DNA of 64,000 nucleotides, taken from NCBI RefSeq assembly GCF_011046975.1, contig NZ_CP049253.1:1984001-2048000 (forward strand), in the 5' to 3' direction. The number at the start of each line of letters is the position of its first letter. The stretch's first letter is position 1. This document shows positions 1 through 8,432 of this stretch, piece by piece. The translations under genes were made by a program, and so were the position numbers. The notes beneath the pieces are model-generated. The model worked only from the letters and a program-made list of their open reading frames with translations. It did not search any database and was not told the origin of the DNA. The stretch is from Microbacterium amylolyticum (GTDB taxonomy: Bacteria; Actinomycetota; Actinomycetes; Actinomycetales; Microbacteriaceae).

Positions 1-2
1 CC

Positions 3-569
3 ATCATCGATCTGCTGGGCGGCGGGCCGGCCACCATCATCGGCAACTCGATGGGCGCCGCTGCCGCGGTTCTCGCGGCTGCGCAGCGGCCGCCGATGGT
101 GGAGCGTCTCGTCCTGATCGGCCCCTTTGTTCGCGACCACGGGAATGCTGCGACTCGCCTATTGCTGAGGCTGCTGCTGATGCGACCCTGGGGACCGACG
201 CTGTGGCGCGCTTACTATTCCTCGCTGTTCGGTCAGCCGCGCGCCCTGGACCACGCCGCTCATACCGCCCGCGCAATCGCCCTTCTGCGTCGACCAGGGC
301 GTTGGCGTGCGTTCCAAGCGACAACACGGACGTCGCATGCACCGGCCGAGGCTGCTCTCGCCACGGTTTCCGCTGACACCCTCGTCATCATGGGGGAGAA
401 AGACCGGGACTTTCCCGATCCAGCCGCAGAAGCTGAGTGGGTCGCTAACGCGCTTCATGGCGAGCATCGGATGGTTGTCGGTGCGGGACACTACCCGATG
501 GGCGAGCAGCCTCAGGCCGTGCTCGACATGATTCTTCCCTTCCTCCGGTCAGGGGAAAACCATGGTTAG
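3..569 (+). CDS. alpha/beta hydrolase (5' partial)
   Basis: This is the C-terminal 188 residues of an alpha/beta-hydrolase-fold protein; the reading frame is open to the window edge, so the true start lies upstream. The nucleophile elbow GNSMGA is visible near base 48, with Ser as the likely catalytic residue. Downstream are an Asp in GEKDRDFPDP and a His in GAGHYPMGEQP, completing the usual Ser-Asp-His triad. The substrate cannot be read from the sequence; esterase, lipase or small-molecule hydrolase are all possible. Its stop codon overlaps the start of the following TetR gene by 8 nt, so the two are probably co-transcribed and the regulator may control this hydrolase. Confidence 0.85.
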   Translation: MIDLLGGGPATIIGNSMGAAAAVLAAAQRPPMVERLVLIGPFVRDHGNAATRLLLRLLLMRPWGPTLWRAYYSSLFGQPRALDHAAHTARAIALLRRPGRWRAFQATTRTSHAPAEAALATVSADTLVIMGEKDRDFPDPAAEAEWVANALHGEHRMVVGAGHYPMGEQPQAVLDMILPFLRSGENHG

Positions 570-1146
570 TCGGCTGACGCGCGAGAAAGTTGTCGCACAG
601 GCAGCTGCTCTCTCTGATGAGATCGGCTTCCACGAACTGACGATCACGAAGCTGGGTCGCTCACTGGGGATCGCTCCGCCCGGCGTGTATCGACACGTCG
701 ACGATCTCGACGACGTTCGCCGCGCGATCTCACGTCTTGCTTCCCGAGAGGCGGCGATGGATCTCTCATCGGTGTGTGCTGGTCTCTCGGGAGTTGACGC
801 CCTCGCTGCTCTCGCAAGCGGCCTCCGTGGCTGGGCCAGTGACCACCAGGGCCGCTATGCGGCCCTGCAAACGGCCCCCGCTCGCGACGACATCGAGGGG
901 CAGGCCGCTACTGAGCCTCTTCTCGCGGTATTCGGATCGGTGCTCCGTGCCTACGACCTTGAGGGCGACGACCTCACCGACGCCATCCGGATCGTCAGAA
1001 GCGCTCTGCACGGATTTATTTCCTTGGAGGGCAGCGAGGGGTTCAAACTGGAACGCGATCTCGATGCCACCTTCGACCGCCTCATCTCTTCCCTCGACAC
1101 CGTGTTGACCCAGTGGAGGCGGGATGCGCTTGACTTGTCTCCGTGA
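562..1146 (+). CDS. TetR family transcriptional regulator
   Basis: A 194-residue protein with an N-terminal helix-turn-helix of TetR type: residues about 8-50 include TITKLGRSLGIAPPGVYRHV, the conserved recognition helix region. The C-terminal part is a helical ligand-binding domain of unknown ligand. The ATG start lies inside the end of the hydrolase gene (8 nt overlap), suggesting translational coupling. Its own stop overlaps a GTG at 1143 that appears to be the original start of the GH27 gene, so the three genes look like one operon. It is probably a local repressor; the target is inferred only from position. Confidence 0.88.
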   Translation: MVSRLTREKVVAQAAALSDEIGFHELTITKLGRSLGIAPPGVYRHVDDLDDVRRAISRLASREAAMDLSSVCAGLSGVDALAALASGLRGWASDHQGRYAALQTAPARDDIEGQAATEPLLAVFGSVLRAYDLEGDDLTDAIRIVRSALHGFISLEGSEGFKLERDLDATFDRLISSLDTVLTQWRRDALDLSP

Positions 1147-2417
1147 CGATCACCGATGAGCGCGCCATGGCGGCGTAGCGACTGCCTCAGGGTTGGAACA
1201 GCTGGGACTGCTTCGGCGGTTCCGTCACCGAAGACGAGGTGATCGCCAACGCCGAGTTCATGGCCGAGCATCTGCTGCCGTTTGGATGGGACACGATCGT
1301 TGTCGATATCCAGTGGTACGAGCCCGACGCGGGAACGGATGGCTACCGGCCCGTTTCCGATCCCGTGCTCGATGCGTGGGGTCGTCAGCTTCCCGCTCCT
1401 GAGCGCTTCCCCTCGGCGGCGGACGGATCGTTTCGTCCCCTCGCTGATCGTGTTCATGCGCTCGGACTGAAATTCGGCCTTCACATGATGCGGGGCATTC
1501 CCCGTAAGGCTGTCGAACTCGGCGTGCCCATCCTGGGTGCAGAGGCAACGGCCGCGCAGATCGCTGACCGGAACAATCTCTGCCCGTGGAATCCCGACAA
1601 CTTTGGGATCAACCATCCGGTTCCGGGCGCGCAGGCTTTCTACGATTCGCAGCTCGCGCTGTTCGCCGAATGGGGCGTCGACTTCGTCAAGCTCGACGAT
1701 GTGCTGTATCCGCCGCCCCAGTGGGACGAGATCGAGGCGTACTCGCGCGCTATCGATCGCAGCGGTCGTCCGATGGTGCTGAGCCTTTCGCCGGGGAAGC
1801 ACCTCTCGCATGAGCATCTGGAACGCCTTCGCCAGACATCGCAGATGTGGCGTGTCTCGGATGATCTCTGGGACGAGTGGCCGCAGCTGCGCGAGATGTT
1901 CCAGCGCGCGGCGCGCTGGGCGCCGCATCAGCGACCCGGGGCATGGGGTGATGCCGACATGCTGCCGCTCGGACGCATCGGCATCCGTGCGCACGTCGGC
2001 GACGATCGGCTATCGCGGCTCACTCCGGCGGAACAATGCACGATGCTGACGCTGTGGTGCATGATGCGATCACCACTGATGTTTGGCGGTCACCTTCCCG
2101 ACACCCCCGCGCACACGCTGGAGCTGCTGCAGAACCCGCGCGTACTTGCCCTTCTCGAATCCGATGTGAGCCGCGAGGCGGTGCGCGACGGCAACCTGGT
2201 GATCTGGACATCAGACACCGGGGACGAGCGGACCGTTGCGGTGTTTTGGCTGGGGGACGAGCAGACGACGCTCGAGGTGAACCTCGCCGACGTCGGCTGT
2301 GCTTCCGCGGAATCAGCCACCGATCTGTGGACCGGGGCAAGCGTCGACGCGATAAACGGCGCCATCACTCTCGAGCTGGAGCCGCACGGCACGAGGCTCG
2401 TGGCTCTCAATGGGTGA
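1143..2417 (+). pseudogene. GH27-type alpha-galactosidase gene with in-frame amber codon near the start
   Basis: The frame from GTG 1143, which overlaps the TetR stop as GTGA, reads MTITDERAMAA and then TAG at 1176-1178. It continues as RLPQGWNSWDCFGGSV and on for about 400 residues. GWNSWDCFG is the conserved first strand of GH27 alpha-galactosidases, so the stop falls between the apparent start and a conserved motif. The rest is intact: the nucleophile region FVKLDDVLYPP and the acid/base region WRVSDDLWDEW are present, followed by a C-terminal beta domain. The first ordinary in-frame start after the stop is GTG 1239, which would lose the GWNSWD motif. Either the gene is inactivated, or it initiates at a rare codon such as CTG 1182, or the amber is read through. 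A sequencing error is also possible. Confidence 0.7.
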
Positions 2418-2430
2418 GAGCCTGCGATTC

Positions 2431-3129
2431 TCACAGCCGGGCGATCTCCTGACGGGGGCGCAGGGCGATGTCGGTGATATGTGCGTCGGCGGGGAGCTCG
2501 ACGATGGTCCGCACGGTTTCGGCGACGGTTGACGGCTGGATGTACCGTTCGGGTGTGTAGTGATTGCCGCTGGCTCCGCGGCGCAGCATGGGCGTATCAG
2601 TCTGTCCGGGTGCGAGGGTGACAACGCGAATCCGGTGCTGTTCCTCGTCGATTCGCAGAACGTCGGCGAGCGCGCGCAAAGCGTGCTTGCTGGCGGTGTA
2701 CACCGCGCTTCCGGGAACGGGCTTCGTTCCGGCGCCGGAACCGATGAAAACGACCGTGCCCTCGGCGGCCCGCAGCTGGGGGAGGAGTGCGCGGGTGAGG
2801 AGAGCGGGGGCGACGACGTTTGTCGTGAGGGCGTCCAGCCAGACCTCTTCTGTGGCGTTCTCCACCGACACGTGATCACCGATGGCGGCGGCGTGGACGA
2901 GAACGTCGATGCGATCGATGCCGGCGCCGATCTCCGCGAACCGAGCCGTTTTCTGCAGGTCGATCTGGCGCGTTTCCACAGAGGGGATGGCGCTCAGCGC
3001 GGCAAGCGCCTGTTCGTTGCGGCCGATCGCGATCACCCGGTGCGTGCGGGCGAGGTCGCGCACGATGTCAGTGCCCATGCCTCCGGTCGCTCCCGTGACA
3101 ACAGCGATGGGCGACGTGTTTGCAGTCAT
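2431..3129 (-). CDS. SDR family oxidoreductase
   Basis: A 232-residue short-chain dehydrogenase/reductase of classical length. The nucleotide-binding glycine motif TGATGGMG is at residues about 13-20, a Ser lies in FIGSGAG, and the catalytic pair is in YTASK (Tyr and Lys) at about residues 147-151. It presumably oxidises or reduces a hydroxyl or carbonyl group with NAD(P)H; the substrate is unknown. Its ATG overlaps the stop of the upstream FAD protein gene by 4 nt (ATGA), so the two are translationally coupled and probably act on the same pathway. It ends 14 bases from the convergent GH27 gene. Confidence 0.9.
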   Translation of the reverse strand: MTANTSPIAVVTGATGGMGTDIVRDLARTHRVIAIGRNEQALAALSAIPSVETRQIDLQKTARFAEIGAGIDRIDVLVHAAAIGDHVSVENATEEVWLDALTTNVVAPALLTRALLPQLRAAEGTVVFIGSGAGTKPVPGSAVYTASKHALRALADVLRIDEEQHRIRVVTLAPGQTDTPMLRRGASGNHYTPERYIQPSTVAETVRTIVELPADAHITDIALRPRQEIARL

Positions 3130-5141
3130 GCGTGTGCTCCTGACGGTGAGAGGGTGTTCGAAGTGGCGACCGCGATCAGCGATCGTGCGACGCGATCGGT
3201 TTCGCGCAGCATCGTCGGATCACTGCCCGGCATCGGACTGATGATCGAGTCGTGCATCGCTTCTTCGATCGGAATACCCGCGATGTGGAGGGCGGGATCG
3301 TCTGAGCCGTCCGCTCGCACGGCACGACCGGAACTCGGACGCACGTCGAACGCCGCCGTTGTTCGATACCCGGAAGCAGACGACGCTGCACGGAACGGAC
3401 GAATGCGCCCGGCTTCCGTGAGCTGGTGCACAAGAGGGTCGGCGCTTTCGCGAACGTCGTGACTGTGCATCCAGGCGTCGATGAGGACACTGCTGGTGAT
3501 CCGTGACCCGTCGACGGCGTCGGACACCGAACGGAACCCCTCGGCTGTCACCGTCAGGCGTGCGGCCGGACCGATGAAGTGCACGAGGCCTGCGGCCTGC
3601 AGCGCGAGAAGTTGACGGTTGCGGAACGCGGGAGGGCCGGACCCTGCCATGGCACCGACCGACATCAATTCGCGATATGCGGAAGCCCGCGACTCGGCGG
3701 TGAAACCTCCGAAGGTTCCGACCCGGGACGTGAAGCCACGCGCGGCGGAGATCGCCCACAGCGCTGCTTTTACGGGGCTATCGGCGCCGCGTTCCGCCTC
3801 GGCGAGGTCGTGCGTGACGAAGTCAGCGATCCACCGATCCACATCGGCGGGAGAACTCCACGTGCGGCCCTGCCCGGGGTAGGCGGCTGCGATCAGATCG
3901 AGGGGCTCTTCGCCGGAGGCGAGATGCGGAGAAACGGCTTCGGATAGCAGCGATGCGATGTGGCGCGTTCGATCGAAAAGCGGTCCTGTGCGCGTGCCCA
4001 GATCCAGATCGCGGATGGAGTCCTGCGCCGCGACGACGTCGATGGCGCCCGGCCGCACGCGCGCAAGAGCGTCGGCCCAGTCCGCGAACGCGTCCTTGAG
4101 GATCAGCGGCCATATGACGGTGTCGACGTCGATCGGACGGGTGACGCGGTCCCAGTCGACCGCCCTCAGGTGTCGCAGCGTGGCGCGGGGCGGAAGCGAT
4201 CCGTGCAGGCTCTTCGCCCGGAACGGAACGCCGCGCCGTGACGACACATGCAGAACGGGCTCCTGTCCTGAGGCTTCGTAGCGCAGGCCGCCATCCGCGT
4301 TGGCGTCGGGCACGAAGCGTCCTCCACGTCCGATGGTCAGCAGCGCCATGGCGTCGAAGAACCCCATGCCGAGCCCGCGGACGACCGCGTTCGCACCGGC
4401 TGGCACGGCGTCGAGGTCCTGATCAACGGGGCTGTCCGGCCTGACCCACACCAGCTCGGGGTTCTCTGCGACGGCCGCGGAGATCGTGCGTTCCTCGGCT
4501 GTTTCGGCGCGGGGTATCCATCCGGTTGCGGCGACGATGGCGTCGGCCGTGAACGACGCCCCGTCACCGAGTGTCAGCGTCTGCCTGCCGTCGTTGTCGT
4601 CGATGGCGACGACCCGGCCGGTGTGTTCCGTGAGCGTCACCGAAGCCGGAAGGGCGCGTCGGGCGTGCGCATAGACCCACGAGATGTACTCGCCGTACAG
4701 CGCGCGACTCGGGTGAGATTCAGGACGTTGTTCGACGATTTCCGTTCGGAAGTCGTCCGCGATTCCCTCCCGTACGGGCACGGCGTCGAACGCCGCGCGG
4801 TGCGCGGGCGGAACATCCTGCGCCCGCGGGCCGCCCAGAAGCAGAAGCGACCACTCATGCAGCGTGGGGCCAGCAACGACGGGGCCGTCCATCGTGACCG
4901 ACGGATCGGGGAACAGCGTCACGGCGTGTGCCAGCGTGTTCATGCACAGCTCACGGTCCTGGTCCGTGCGCCAGACCCGGCCGGCGCCGATTTGGGTGTC
5001 GTCGACGATATGGATGTCGAGGCCGGGATGATCTGTTCCGGTGAGGTTCGCGCCGATGCGCTCCAGAAGGGAGACGCCGCGCGGCCCGCCGCCGACGATC
5101 GCAATCGCCCGTCGCGTCGTGCCTGAGATGGCGGAGGTCAT
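3126..5141 (-). CDS. FAD/NAD(P)-binding oxidoreductase
   Basis: About 671 residues. The N-terminus has a dinucleotide-binding fold with IAIVGGGPRGVSLLERI, and later ATGWIPR, the ATG motif of FAD-dependent oxidoreductases. This matches the large FAD-NAD(P)-binding family (PF13454-like) whose substrates are mostly unknown. I chose ATG 5141; the frame is open further upstream but that part is antisense to an AhpD-like remnant and has no family resemblance. An ATG three codons upstream at 5150 is an alternative. The gene is coupled to the SDR gene by a 4 nt overlap. Relatives are, to my knowledge, often found near carboxymuconolactone-decarboxylase-like genes, which fits the remnant next door. 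Confidence 0.8.
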   Translation of the reverse strand: MTSAISGTTRRAIAIVGGGPRGVSLLERIGANLTGTDHPGLDIHIVDDTQIGAGRVWRTDQDRELCMNTLAHAVTLFPDPSVTMDGPVVAGPTLHEWSLLLLGGPRAQDVPPAHRAAFDAVPVREGIADDFRTEIVEQRPESHPSRALYGEYISWVYAHARRALPASVTLTEHTGRVVAIDDNDGRQTLTLGDGASFTADAIVAATGWIPRAETAEERTISAAVAENPELVWVRPDSPVDQDLDAVPAGANAVVRGLGMGFFDAMALLTIGRGGRFVPDANADGGLRYEASGQEPVLHVSSRRGVPFRAKSLHGSLPPRATLRHLRAVDWDRVTRPIDVDTVIWPLILKDAFADWADALARVRPGAIDVVAAQDSIRDLDLGTRTGPLFDRTRHIASLLSEAVSPHLASGEEPLDLIAAAYPGQGRTWSSPADVDRWIADFVTHDLAEAERGADSPVKAALWAISAARGFTSRVGTFGGFTAESRASAYRELMSVGAMAGSGPPAFRNRQLLALQAAGLVHFIGPAARLTVTAEGFRSVSDAVDGSRITSSVLIDAWMHSHDVRESADPLVHQLTEAGRIRPFRAASSASGYRTTAAFDVRPSSGRAVRADGSDDPALHIAGIPIEEAMHDSIISPMPGSDPTMLRETDRVARSLIAVATSNTLSPSGAHA

Positions 5142-5310
5142 GGCCTCCATTCTCTCGCGGTTCGGAGCCGAAGATGTCTCGCGCCTGCGCGCCGCCGGCT
5201 TCGACGACGCCGAAATCCTCGACATCATCGGCGGGGCGGCATTCTTCAACTGGGCGAACCGTCTCATGCTGTCCCTCGGCGAACCGGAAATTCCTGTGCG
5301 TCGCCGCTGA
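5128..5310 (+). pseudogene. AhpD/carboxymuconolactone decarboxylase-like C-terminal remnant
   Basis: The frame encodes about 60 residues including SRLRAAGFDDAEILDII and GGAAFFNWANRLMLSLGEP. This resembles the C-terminal end of AhpD-like and carboxymuconolactone decarboxylase-type proteins, where an A-x-FN-x-x-NR stretch precedes the end. The N-terminal part with the CxxC or catalytic region is absent, and the few upstream in-frame residues are only the reverse strand of the FAD gene. I read it as the tail of a lost gene, not a functional protein. It could still be expressed as a short peptide from ATG 5128 or 5140. Confidence 0.5.
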
Positions 5311-5317
5311 GGCGACG

Positions 5318-5323
5318 TACGGT
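5318..5323 (+). promoter_or_regulatory. -10 box TACGGT, leaderless layout
   Basis: TACGGT is followed by 6 nt and then ATG 5330 with no Shine-Dalgarno sequence. This is the layout seen repeatedly in the window and expected for a leaderless transcript. Confidence 0.5.
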
Positions 5324-5329
5324 GGTCGT

Positions 5330-5497
5330 ATGGCACTCGGCGGACGCAGCACGGTGGCGACGGTTGTCGGCACGCTCGTTGTCGTTGCCGTTGTTTCGCT
5401 TCTGGTGTGGGCGGGTGGCCCCTTCTGGCCCGTTGTCGGCGAATACGTCAGTGGTCTGTTCGTCGGATTCTTCGACTGGTTGAGATCCGACACCTGA
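5330..5497 (+). CDS. small membrane protein, 55 aa
   Basis: A 55-residue ORF with one strong hydrophobic segment (residues about 8-27, VATVVGTLVVVAVVSLLVWA) and a second amphipathic aromatic stretch near the C-terminus (LFVGFFDWL). I do not recognise a family. Support comes from the TACGGT-N6-ATG leaderless promoter arrangement and the membrane-protein composition. Without conservation data it remains a tentative small gene. Confidence 0.5.
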   Translation: MALGGRSTVATVVGTLVVVAVVSLLVWAGGPFWPVVGEYVSGLFVGFFDWLRSDT

Positions 5498-5597
5498 GCC
5501 GCTCCGACACGATGCGGCGAGGCTTCGTGACGCGTCGCGCCGCGCGCGTTAGTCTGGCGCGGAAGGGGAAAGACCCCGTCCGTGAGGAGTGCGTGCG

Positions 5598-6626
5598 ATG
5601 AGTGACGCTCAGGGTTCGAGGAACGACAGCGGCGAGCCCATCGAGGGCCAGGACGCCGGAGGCGATGTGCAGTCAGCCGCCCAGGAGCCGGTGGCTCCCG
5701 AGAGCGACCCATCGACGCCCATCTACGACGCCACGGCGCCCGTGACTCCCGCCGAACCGACTGAGGCCCAGGCGGCTCCGGCTGAGCCGGCATCGTCCGA
5801 CGCCGCGGCAGCGGAGCCGGCCGCGGACCCCGTCGACTATGAGGCCCTCGCTGCCGAGCTCGATCGTCTCGAGTCCGACACCGCGACTGCGGCGCCCGTT
5901 GCTCCCGGAGCGCCGGAAGCCCCCGCGGCAGACAAGAGCCCCTGGTTCGAACCTGCTGGCAGGGCCGATGCCTTCCAGGCAAGTGACGCCCCCGCAGCGG
6001 AACCCGCTCCTGTCGCGCCCCCTCAGGTCACAGCCAGCGAACCGGTCGTTGCCCCGGCGGCGCCCGCCCCCGTTTTCGTTCAGGCGCCCGAGGCGCCCCG
6101 GCGCCGCGGAAACCGCGCGGCAGCCGGACTCATCGGCCTTCTCGCAGCGGTGGTCTTCGGCGGGCTGTTCCTCGGTGCGCTGCTGGGAGTTGCCCTTGTC
6201 ATGGCGCCCGCCGGTGGCGTCGACCCCGTTGCGACGATTCTTGAAATCGTCAGCTCTGCCCAGTTCTGGGTTCCCGTTGTTGTCTTCTGGCTCACGTTCT
6301 GGCTGTTCGGTGTTTTCGTCAACCGCTCGCGTTGGTGGACCTGGGTGGTTTTCGGCGTTCTCATCTCGGCGGCAACGTGGGCAGGGTTCCTGATCGCCGG
6401 TGTGATCGGTGCCCCGTTCTGGACGGTCACGATCGAGGAGGGCCTCGCGTCGGTTCAGGGCGCGTTGCTCGCCGTTCCTGGCTTGATTGCATTCATCCTG
6501 TCGCGAGAAATCACGATCTGGTTCGGTGGCTGGGCCGCGAGCCGCGGTGCGAAGGTCACGCGCCAGAACAAGGAAGCTCTCGAAGAGTACGAGCGGATCA
6601 TGGAGGAGGGCCCGAAGGCCCCCTAG
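5598..6626 (+). CDS. hypothetical membrane protein with acidic Ala/Pro-rich N-terminal region
   Basis: About 342 residues. Residues 1-160 are low-complexity, rich in Ala, Pro and Glu, and probably disordered in the cytoplasm. The second half has four hydrophobic segments, for example GLIGLLAAVVFGGLFLGALL and WVPVVVFWLTFWLFGVFV, ending in a charged tail. ATG 5598 was chosen because GAGGAG lies 8 nt upstream; an earlier GTG at 5589 overlaps that ribosome site. No catalytic motif is visible and the role is unknown. The next membrane-protein gene follows after 13 nt and is probably co-transcribed. Confidence 0.8.
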   Translation: MSDAQGSRNDSGEPIEGQDAGGDVQSAAQEPVAPESDPSTPIYDATAPVTPAEPTEAQAAPAEPASSDAAAAEPAADPVDYEALAAELDRLESDTATAAPVAPGAPEAPAADKSPWFEPAGRADAFQASDAPAAEPAPVAPPQVTASEPVVAPAAPAPVFVQAPEAPRRRGNRAAAGLIGLLAAVVFGGLFLGALLGVALVMAPAGGVDPVATILEIVSSAQFWVPVVVFWLTFWLFGVFVNRSRWWTWVVFGVLISAATWAGFLIAGVIGAPFWTVTIEEGLASVQGALLAVPGLIAFILSREITIWFGGWAASRGAKVTRQNKEALEEYERIMEEGPKAP

Positions 6627-6639
6627 CGTGTGAGTCGCG

Positions 6640-7113
6640 ATGAGTGACCGCCAGAAACTGCCGGACACCACGATCGTCGCCTTCGCGACCGTGGGGTATT
6701 TCGCCCTGCTTGTGGCCGGCCTGGGCGTTGCCAGTCTTGTCGCTGACGAATACGTCATCTCGACGCCCGGCATTGGGATCTTCCCCGCCTATGCGGCGGC
6801 GGGAGCAGCGATTGTGTCGTTTGCGTTGTTGCTGGCGGGCGCGTTGCGCCCCGAGAAGCCCTCGTTCCTCGCGGTCGTCGGCATTGCTCTCGCATCAGCT
6901 GCCATTCACGCCATCGTTCTGGCCGGGCTGACCCTGCTGACAACCGGCAGCGTGGGAACGGTCGGCACGGTTCTCTTCGAGGTGCTCCTGGGATGGGTCG
7001 CGCCCGTTTTCGCTGGCGCAGCGGCTGTGGCCAGTTGGGCCGCGATCGCACTGCGGCGAACGGAGGCCGGCAAACCGAAGTGGCCGTGGGAGCGCCGACC
7101 AGACGGCTCGTGA
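6640..7113 (+). CDS. hypothetical four-helix membrane protein
   Basis: A 157-residue protein with four predicted membrane helices spread through the chain, starting with FATVGYFALLVAGLGVASLV and including a helix near residues 110-135. It ends with a short basic tail. It follows the previous membrane gene by 13 nt on the same strand. I recognise no functional motif; it belongs with the many small actinobacterial membrane proteins of unknown role. Confidence 0.75.
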   Translation: MSDRQKLPDTTIVAFATVGYFALLVAGLGVASLVADEYVISTPGIGIFPAYAAAGAAIVSFALLLAGALRPEKPSFLAVVGIALASAAIHAIVLAGLTLLTTGSVGTVGTVLFEVLLGWVAPVFAGAAAVASWAAIALRRTEAGKPKWPWERRPDGS

Positions 7114-7175
7114 GCTGATCGCGACACGCCGACGGTGCGCGTCGACGATGGTGAACGAATGGTGAAGGTTGGCCG

Positions 7176-7820
7176 TTAATCCGTCGTGTCGAACGGGGCA
7201 TCGAGCGACGTCGTCAGCTCGGAGAGCAGGCGGCTGATCTGTGGTTCGACGCACTCGGCGATGGCCGCGCGGATGCGGGTGCGATGGCGCAGCAGCAGCG
7301 AACAGACCTCGCGTCCGACGCGATCGGCGCACTCGTCGGCGAGGGCGACCTCGCGGCGCAGGGCGCGCTTGTGCTCCTCCGAGAGCGGCGGCAACGGCGG
7401 CGCCTCGTCGACGGATTCTTGTTCGAGACCGGCCAGCGTGAAGAGAAACGGCTGACCGGGAACCGGGTCCGGATCCAGCGGCAGCCCCTCAAATTCCGGG
7501 GGAAGATCCTCCCGCGGGCGGTAGCTGCGGGCCTTGTTGCGAGCCGCCTGCTGATCGAGCTCCTCTTGCAGCAGCGGCAGATGAGCCTCGGTGAAAACTG
7601 CGACCTCGTGATCGATGATCGTCTTCACGCGCGTTGTGAGAGCGTGCTGTACCCCGTGGGGGACGTCTTCTGCCATGCCGGCCGCTGAGAGAACCGGGGA
7701 GCCCAGGCAGCGGCGGCATACCGAGGAGCGACCGCGGTGCGTTGCGGGCTGCCAGCGGGGGAGCCAGCGCAGCCAGGCGTCGACCGCCTGGCTCACGCGC
7801 ATCTCCACTGACCGCTCCAT
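7176..7820 (-). CDS. hypothetical protein, 214 aa
   Basis: A soluble, charged 214-residue protein with no membrane segment and no motif that I can assign. The frame is open upstream to 8033, but the start at ATG 7820 is supported by a TACCCT box on the minus strand exactly 6 nt before it, the leaderless layout common in this window. The middle is Pro-rich (DPDPVPGQPF, EAPPLPPLSEE) and the C-terminal part is helical. It is divergent from the str operon, whose promoter lies about 30 bp away. Confidence 0.7.
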   Translation of the reverse strand: MERSVEMRVSQAVDAWLRWLPRWQPATHRGRSSVCRRCLGSPVLSAAGMAEDVPHGVQHALTTRVKTIIDHEVAVFTEAHLPLLQEELDQQAARNKARSYRPREDLPPEFEGLPLDPDPVPGQPFLFTLAGLEQESVDEAPPLPPLSEEHKRALRREVALADECADRVGREVCSLLLRHRTRIRAAIAECVEPQISRLLSELTTSLDAPFDTTD

Positions 7821-7826
7821 AACCCC

Positions 7827-7832
7827 AGGGTA
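7827..7832 (-). promoter_or_regulatory. -10 box TACCCT (minus strand), leaderless layout
   Basis: On the minus strand TACCCT is followed by 6 nt (GGGGTT) and the ATG at 7820. No Shine-Dalgarno sequence is present. Confidence 0.55.
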
Positions 7833-7847
7833 GTGACCGGCCCGTGT

Positions 7848-7876
7848 TTGCGGGGCGCGTATCGCACCCGTACACT
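7848..7876 (+). promoter_or_regulatory. str operon promoter
   Basis: TTGCGG (7848-7853) and TACACT (7871-7876) are separated by exactly 17 nt, a good vegetative sigma promoter upstream of rpsL. The predicted transcript would start near 7883 and carry a leader of about 175 nt before the rpsL start. Confidence 0.6.
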
Positions 7877-7882
7877 GGTGGG

Positions 7883-8131
7883 GTGTGCTTTCGCGCGCTC
7901 TATGCGCGTGCTTGCACACACGGGATTCAACCTGCGAACAGGCTGGCCCCCACGGCATACCCACCACCTCAACGCCCCGGACGCTCGTGCGGATCGGGTG
8001 GGTCAGACGTGAAAATTCACGCCCCGCTGTCACCGTGCAGCATGAATCAAGGAGAAACGTGCCAACTATTCAGCAGTTGGTTCGCAAGGGACGTTCGCCC
8101 AAGGTCTCGAAGACCAAGGCGCCCGCTCTGA
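7883..8131 (+). CDS. possible leaderless upstream ORF in the rpsL leader
   Basis: A GTG at 7883 lies 6 nt after the -10 box TACACT, so the predicted mRNA would begin with it. The frame runs about 82 codons ([16 protein letters not shown] at the start), contains several Cys codons and overlaps the first 73 nt of rpsL in another frame. If translated it could interfere with or couple to rpsL initiation. The protein resembles nothing I know, and the open frame may be accidental in GC-rich DNA. Confidence 0.2.
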   Translation: MCFRALYARACTHGIQPANRLAPTAYPPPQRPGRSCGSGGSDVKIHAPLSPCSMNQGETCQLFSSWFARDVRPRSRRPRRPL

Positions 8132-8427
8132 AGGCGAACCCGCAGCAGGCTGGTGTCTGCACCCGTGTGTACACCACGACGCCCAAGAAGCCGAACTCGG
8201 CGATGCGCAAGGTCGCTCGTGTGAAGCTCCGCAACGGCACCGAGGTCACGGCCTACATCCCCGGTGAGGGCCACAACCTCCAGGAGCACTCGCTTGTGCT
8301 CGTTCGCGGTGGTCGTGTCAAGGACCTCCCCGGTGTTCGTTACCGCATCATCCGTGGCGCACTCGATGCCCAGGCCGTCAAGAACCGTCAGCAGGCTCGT
8401 AGCCGCTACGGCGCAAAGAAGGGTTGA
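8059..8427 (+). CDS. rpsL: 30S ribosomal protein S12
   Basis: A 122-residue S12, full length. The invariant region [20 protein letters not shown] and the later [12 protein letters not shown] are present. Lys43 and Lys88 (counting Met1), positions where streptomycin-resistance substitutions commonly arise, are both the sensitive-type lysines. GTG 8059 is chosen because AAGGAG lies 5 nt upstream and translation then gives [11 protein letters not shown], the family N-terminus. The frame is open further upstream but that is leader. First gene of rpsL-rpsG-fusA-tuf; S12 acts in the decoding centre of the small subunit. Confidence 0.99.
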   Translation: MPTIQQLVRKGRSPKVSKTKAPALKANPQQAGVCTRVYTTTPKKPNSAMRKVARVKLRNGTEVTAYIPGEGHNLQEHSLVLVRGGRVKDLPGVRYRIIRGALDAQAVKNRQQARSRYGAKKG

Positions 8428-8432
8428 GTTAG

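Noticed and set aside
2560..3462. 300-codon plus-strand frame over the SDR gene
   Set aside because: The minus strand encodes a recognisable SDR and the start of the FAD protein; this frame has no motif.
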